From Nitrospira sp. (GTDB taxonomy: Bacteria > Nitrospirota > Nitrospiria > Nitrospirales > Nitrospiraceae), in NCBI GenBank assembly GCA_030444405.1, contig JARFPM010000013.1, positions 1 through 46,257 of the forward strand: a stretch of 46,257 nucleotides of DNA. Reading direction: 5' to 3'. This document shows positions 43,118 to 46,257 of this stretch, piece by piece. The notes beneath the pieces are model-generated. The model was not told the DNA's origin. It ran no database searches and saw nothing but the letters and a program-made list of their open reading frames with translations. The first letter of the stretch is position 1, and each line of letters begins with the position of its first letter. The position numbers were made by a program, and so were the translations under genes.

Positions 43118-44202
43118 GCCAAGCGATCCTTTCGCCAGAGCAGGAGATACACAAAGAACGGTCCGCCGGCCAGGGCTGTGATGATGCCGACCGGAATTTC
43201 GGTCGGCGATATCAGCGTCCTCGCCACGGTATCCGCGCCCATGAGAAAGGTGCCCCCGACCAGGGCCGATGCAGGAAGAAGGAGCCGATGGTCGGCGCCG
43301 ATCACCAAGCGCACGGCATGGGGAACCACCATCCCGATAAAGCCGATCATCCCGCTGACGGATACAACCGCTCCTGTCACCAACGCCGTCAACACAAAGA
43401 TCACGCGCTTCGCCTGTTCCGTATCGACGCCGAGCGATTGGGCCGATTCTTCCCCTAATGCCAAGACGTTCATGACGCGCATTTGACTGAAGAGCAGGAA
43501 AAGACCTATTGAAAGGTAGATAACGAGCGAGACCAGGCTGCCATAGGTGGGAGCGGTAAGCGTGCCCATCAACCAAGCCATCATCCCATACGAACGATTC
43601 GGCTCCAGGATCGATGTAATGAACATGATCAAGGCTGAAAAGATCGCGTTCAAGATCACCCCGGTCAAGAGCAGGCTGTGAATCGGCAACCGCTCATAGC
43701 TGGTGGCTGTTCGATAGATAATCACGAGCGCCAACAAGCCCCCGGCAAATCCGCAAGCCGGTAAGGCGGTCTCTCCCAGGAATGTGGTTCCTGCTCCGAC
43801 CAATACCCCCACCGCGGCACCGAGCGCCGCTCCGCTAGAGACCCCAAGCACATAGGGATCCGCCAACGGATTCCGTAAGAGGGCCTGCAACGCGACTCCC
43901 ACCGACGCCAACGAGCAACCGACCATGAAACCCAGCAGTATACGAGGTAGGCGAACCTGCAGGAGAATAGTTCTTGCGAGGTCCGATACCTGATCGTCGA
44001 TTTTTCTGTCGCGGAGGATGTCGACAAACACGCGTAGGATTTCCCCGTATGCAATCGGCTGGGCACCGAAGTGAAGACACATGAGGCTGACCGCAATGAC
44101 CGTGAGAGCGAGAATTCCGAGTGTCTTCGCCAAACGTGACCGTGTGAGGATGGCCCTATGAGACGCATTGCTGCCTTCAGAGGCTGCACGGCGGGGTAAC
44201 AT
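43114..44202 (-). CDS. btuC: Vitamin B12 ABC transporter permease (BtuC-like)
   Basis: Inner-membrane permease of the FecCD/BtuC family with about ten membrane helices; 362 residues from the ATG at 44202. Family blocks: RLPRILLGFMVGCSLASVGV, QALLRNPLADPYVLGVSSGA, SLGVDTEQAKRVIFVLTALV and GFIGMVVPHAVRLVIGADHR. The Shine-Dalgarno is weak, so a start at 44277, inside the end of btuF, is possible. It follows btuF with a gap of about 50 bp and is coupled to btuD. Confidence 0.9.
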   Translation of the reverse strand: MLPRRAASEGSNASHRAILTRSRLAKTLGILALTVIAVSLMCLHFGAQPIAYGEILRVFVDILRDRKIDDQVSDLARTILLQVRLPRILLGFMVGCSLASVGVALQALLRNPLADPYVLGVSSGAALGAAVGVLVGAGTTFLGETALPACGFAGGLLALVIIYRTATSYERLPIHSLLLTGVILNAIFSALIMFITSILEPNRSYGMMAWLMGTLTAPTYGSLVSLVIYLSIGLFLLFSQMRVMNVLALGEESAQSLGVDTEQAKRVIFVLTALVTGAVVSVSGMIGFIGMVVPHAVRLVIGADHRLLLPASALVGGTFLMGADTVARTLISPTEIPVGIITALAGGPFFVYLLLWRKDRLA

Positions 44203-44254
44203 GTCGGCACAAGAACTCGGTTGAACCGTGGCTGGCGGCCGTTTCAAAGGACCC

Positions 44255-45322
44255 TCATGGACGAAGCGCGCCCTCATTGGAACCGAACAGCTCCGGATGG
44301 ATGGCTCGGGCGAGTTGTTCCAGACCTTCGACGACACGAGGTCCTGGGCGATTCAAGAGGTTCGACGAGACTTCATGGAAGCGCTGTTGCTTCACGGCTG
44401 AAAGCGAGTCCCATCGACGCCACTGCTGTTGGTCGCTGCGCGGCACCGTTTCCACTTCGCCGCTTGGGAAGATCAGCACCTCCGGATCTTCCTTGAGCAC
44501 CGTCTCCATGCTCAGTTTCGGATAGGCCACACCGGTCTGAGCCGCGATGTTGACTCCTCCCGCAAGACCGATCATCTGGTGGATGAAACTTCCCGGCCCT
44601 ACGGTAATCAACGGCTGACTATTCAGGACATACAACACCCGCTTGGCTGGCAGTGTTTCGACCTGACCTCGGATCTCGGCGAGCCGTCGACGCATGCGCT
44701 GAGTCACTTCATTGGCTGCCAAGGTTTTCTCAAACATCTTCCCCAATGTGTGAATCTGAAGAGGGATATCCTCCAATGTTCGAGCATCGAGCACGAACAC
44801 AGGAATTTTGAGCTGTTCGAATTTCGACTGCAGATCGGGACGGAGAAAGTCTCGAGGCGCGAGCACGACTTCCGGCCGCAAAGCAACGACGGCTTCCACA
44901 CTGGGATTCGAATATCCGACCTTGGCTTTGGATTTCGCCGTCGCCGGGTAGTCGCAAAACTCGGTGACTCCGACAATCTGTTCATCCAGCCCGAGCGAAA
45001 ACAGCATTTCAGTGATACTCGGAGCAAGCGACACGATGCGAGCCGGCGGCTTGGACAGGTAGATTCTATGCCCGGCATCATCCACAAACGATCGTGATGA
45101 GACATGTGCCATAAACGGCATGCCGGTGAGGATTCCTTGTTGCCGTCGCTTCATCTCACCGTCATCTCCTTGCCCGCATTCAGCAGCCCGTGCAACAAAC
45201 ACCGACAGCACAACCATCAACCATGCCGTCGCAACCACAGGATATCTGTTCCATCGGCTCAAAAGAAAAATCCCCAAGGCCTGAATAGACCCTGAGGATT
45301 GCACCCGCTTCTTCATCCTCAC
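44255..45322 (-). CDS. btuF: Corrinoid-binding periplasmic protein (BtuF-like)
   Basis: Substrate-binding protein of the B12 importer. 355 residues. Start is GTG at 45322 or ATG at 45316 (M-R-M-K-K-R); GGGG lies five bases before the GTG. After a long N-terminal extension comes a hydrophobic segment (VATAWLMVVLSVFVARAAE) serving as signal or anchor. The helical-backbone binding protein follows: RIVSLAPSITEMLFSLGLD, VGVTEFCDYPATAKSKAKVG, EAVVALRPEVVLAP and GLAGGVNIA. It is the first gene of the btuFCD-hydrolase block, directly behind a cobalamin riboswitch. Confidence 0.9.
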   Translation of the reverse strand: MRMKKRVQSSGSIQALGIFLLSRWNRYPVVATAWLMVVLSVFVARAAECGQGDDGEMKRRQQGILTGMPFMAHVSSRSFVDDAGHRIYLSKPPARIVSLAPSITEMLFSLGLDEQIVGVTEFCDYPATAKSKAKVGYSNPSVEAVVALRPEVVLAPRDFLRPDLQSKFEQLKIPVFVLDARTLEDIPLQIHTLGKMFEKTLAANEVTQRMRRRLAEIRGQVETLPAKRVLYVLNSQPLITVGPGSFIHQMIGLAGGVNIAAQTGVAYPKLSMETVLKEDPEVLIFPSGEVETVPRSDQQQWRRWDSLSAVKQQRFHEVSSNLLNRPGPRVVEGLEQLARAIHPELFGSNEGALRP

Positions 45323-45323
45323 C

Positions 45324-45346
45324 CGTTCCCCAGCCTCGAGGGAACG
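45324..45346 (-). promoter_or_regulatory. Hairpin at the btuF ribosome binding site
   Basis: CGTTCCC and GGGAACG arms (45340-45346 and 45324-45330) with a 9-nt loop, ending one base before the GTG start. The GGGG that should bind the ribosome is in the stem, so this is a likely translational switch for the riboswitch just upstream. Confidence 0.5.
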
Positions 45347-45356
45347 ACAGTCAATT

Positions 45357-45575
45357 CTCCGAGCAGGTCTTCTGGCTCATGGTTCACCCTACTCCCCGGC
45401 CTTCCCAGCATGCTCGTGAAACGAATATCGTGGATCGTATCTCGCGTAAAAACGGAGACCCTTCACGAGCAACGTTTCACAGCCGCGCCAGTGGCTCTCA
45501 CGGGTTTCGTCCCCATTTACAGCGGCGGGACCGCGAGGGCGTTTCACCCTCTTCCCTTACTTCGGAGTTATGATG
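45357..45575 (-). ncRNA. Cobalamin riboswitch upstream of btuF
   Basis: Minus strand has AAGGGAAGAGGGTGAAA, then TCCCGCCGCTGTAAATGGGG, GAGAGCCACTGGC, GGGAAGGCCGGGGAGTAG, and the B12 box GAGCCAGAAGACCTGC (about 45362-45377). All conserved blocks of the cobalamin aptamer are present, and this copy is longer than the one before btuB because of an extended variable arm. Confidence 0.95.
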
Positions 45576-45581
45576 GGCAGC

Positions 45582-45611
45582 ACAATAGGAGAGAGCAGCA
45601 AAACTTGTCAA
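45582..45611 (-). promoter_or_regulatory. Promoter for the riboswitch-btuF transcript
   Basis: Minus strand TTGACA (45611-45606), 18 bp, TATTGT (45587-45582). Perfect -35 and 4 of 6 at -10, placing the transcript start at about 45575, directly at the 5' end of the aptamer. Confidence 0.55.
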
Positions 45612-45819
45612 GCTCGATCATGTCGCAGGGGCTCATCTCGTCTCTCATTGCCCCCTATAGTTTCACAAACATTACCTCCCTTGTTATATGTCAGAGATAA
45701 CTTCTATCGCGTTTCTATTTGTGTTCATGAAAGTACATCTCGCGCTTGTGGCCATCCATTCAGCTATGGTACTATCGTCAAGTTTCAATCAGGCAAGTCA
45801 GGCAAGAAGGAGAACGACT
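45612..45819. other. Divergent intergenic region between the btuF promoter and rpmB
   Basis: No gene seen. A weak rightward promoter candidate, TTGTGG (45746-45751) with TACTAT (45770-45775) and an 18-bp spacer, could serve rpmB. Confidence 0.35.
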
Positions 45820-46011
45820 GTGGCATGGATGTGTGAGCTCTGTCAAAAGAAGCCCGTCTCGGGCAACAACGTCAGTCACGCCAACAACAAAACCAGGCGA
45901 GTGTTCAACCCCAACCTTCAAACTGTGCGCGCAGTAGTGGGTGGGAGTCATAAACGTATACGCGTGTGCACACGCTGTTTGCGTTCCGGATTAGTCCGCA
46001 AAGCGGTCTGA
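45820..46011 (+). CDS. rpmB: 50S ribosomal protein L28
   Basis: 63 residues from a GTG at 45820 with AAGGAG seven bases upstream; the frame extends further 5' but without family sequence. It begins [20 protein letters not shown] and has [13 protein letters not shown] and [13 protein letters not shown]. Two CxxC pairs (CELC and CTRC) make it a zinc-binding form of L28. A TTTTT run follows the stop (46016-46020) after a short GC-rich hairpin, so termination there is plausible. Confidence 0.95.
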   Translation: MAWMCELCQKKPVSGNNVSHANNKTRRVFNPNLQTVRAVVGGSHKRIRVCTRCLRSGLVRKAV

Positions 46012-46035
46012 CGGCTTTTTCTCTTGGCATTGAAG

Positions 46036-46257
46036 TTACGGCGCCCCCCAGAGAATCCGACCTCCTCGCTCGACCAGCTTGATGGCCGACGGATCGTCAG
46101 GAGAGAGGGTCAGGGTACGGTTGCCGTCTTTGCTCCTCAGTACCAGCCCGACTTCGCCATTTGCGTCCAACCCAAGACCGGCTCGAGCTTTCCCCTTTGC
46201 ATCCAACAGTAAGAACTCTTCGGCATTCACTCCATTTGGCTTCTGCGCTTCCACTAG
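46036..46257 (-). CDS. Small hypothetical protein, possibly cut by the right edge
   Basis: Not recognised. At least 72 residues are visible, with a repeated sheet-like pattern (EFLLLDAKGKARAGLGLDAN, VGLVLRSKDGNRTLTLSP) that suggests short beta-strand repeats. No stop is seen upstream before the window edge, so the start may lie outside; an internal GTG at 46254 is possible. It converges on rpmB. Confidence 0.5.
   Translation of the reverse strand, partial: LVEAQKPNGVNAEEFLLLDAKGKARAGLGLDANGEVGLVLRSKDGNRTLTLSPDDPSAIKLVERGGRILWGAP

Noticed and set aside
42215-43576. Longer start for btuD giving 453 residues
   Set aside because: The extra 153 codons lie over the conserved end of btuC; the ATG at 43117 overlaps the btuC stop and gives a normal-length ATPase.

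Overview
This window looks like chromosome from a Gram-negative, LPS-making bacterium, most likely a Nitrospira-type member of the Nitrospirota. That assignment is an inference from gene content: lptF/lptG and lpxD, a Pil-Chp-like signalling operon, a long cobalamin operon, GC-rich codon use and many GTG starts. No rRNA or other marker gene is present to prove it. I see no tRNA, CRISPR array, insertion sequence or phage gene.

Layout. 1-2.3 kb (minus): the N-terminal half of a type I restriction HsdR subunit running off the left edge, preceded by a DUF6279-type lipoprotein gene whose 3' end seems to have been rewritten. 2.3-5.6 kb is a loose region with degenerate repeats, an MtfA-like metallopeptidase fused to a SEC-C motif, an alpha/beta hydrolase and a MoaD-like protein. 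5.6-9.5 kb holds a fused FAD/Fe-S 2-hydroxyacid dehydrogenase and a divergent NAD(P)-dependent 2-hydroxyacid dehydrogenase. 9.5-12 kb holds a large TPR protein and a cold-shock protein. 12.2-17.4 kb (plus) is an envelope-lipid block: lptF, lptG, a FabF-like ketosynthase, an acyl carrier protein with a histone-H1-like basic tail, and lpxD.

18.2-29.7 kb (minus) is one tightly packed chemosensory operon: receiver protein, CheW, PilJ-like MCP, hybrid CheA with three HPt domains, two more CheW proteins, a receiver/coiled-coil protein, a degenerate HPt-like protein, an ExeA-type ATPase and an HD-GYP-like protein. No cheR or cheB is in it. Just upstream lies the decayed remnant of a Tll0287/DUF3365 haem protein gene.

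30.7-45.3 kb (minus) is a cobalamin uptake, salvage and late-assembly block under two cobalamin riboswitches: btuF, btuC, btuD, a nitrilase-superfamily hydrolase, then riboswitch, btuB, a CWC cysteine-rich protein, bluB (interrupted by an in-frame TAG), pduO-type adenosyltransferase, cobU, cobT, cobS, cbiB, cobD, cbiZ and cobQ. Together these import corrinoids, strip and rebuild the nucleotide loop and adenosylate the product. The lower-ligand synthase appears broken. The right end has divergent rpmB (ribosomal protein L28) and a small unrecognised protein at the edge.

The best candidates for something undescribed are the ACP with a basic tail in the lipid A block, the chemosensory operon whose downstream members have lost canonical catalytic or phosphoacceptor residues, and the nitrilase-family enzyme and CWC protein embedded in the riboswitch-controlled B12 operon.
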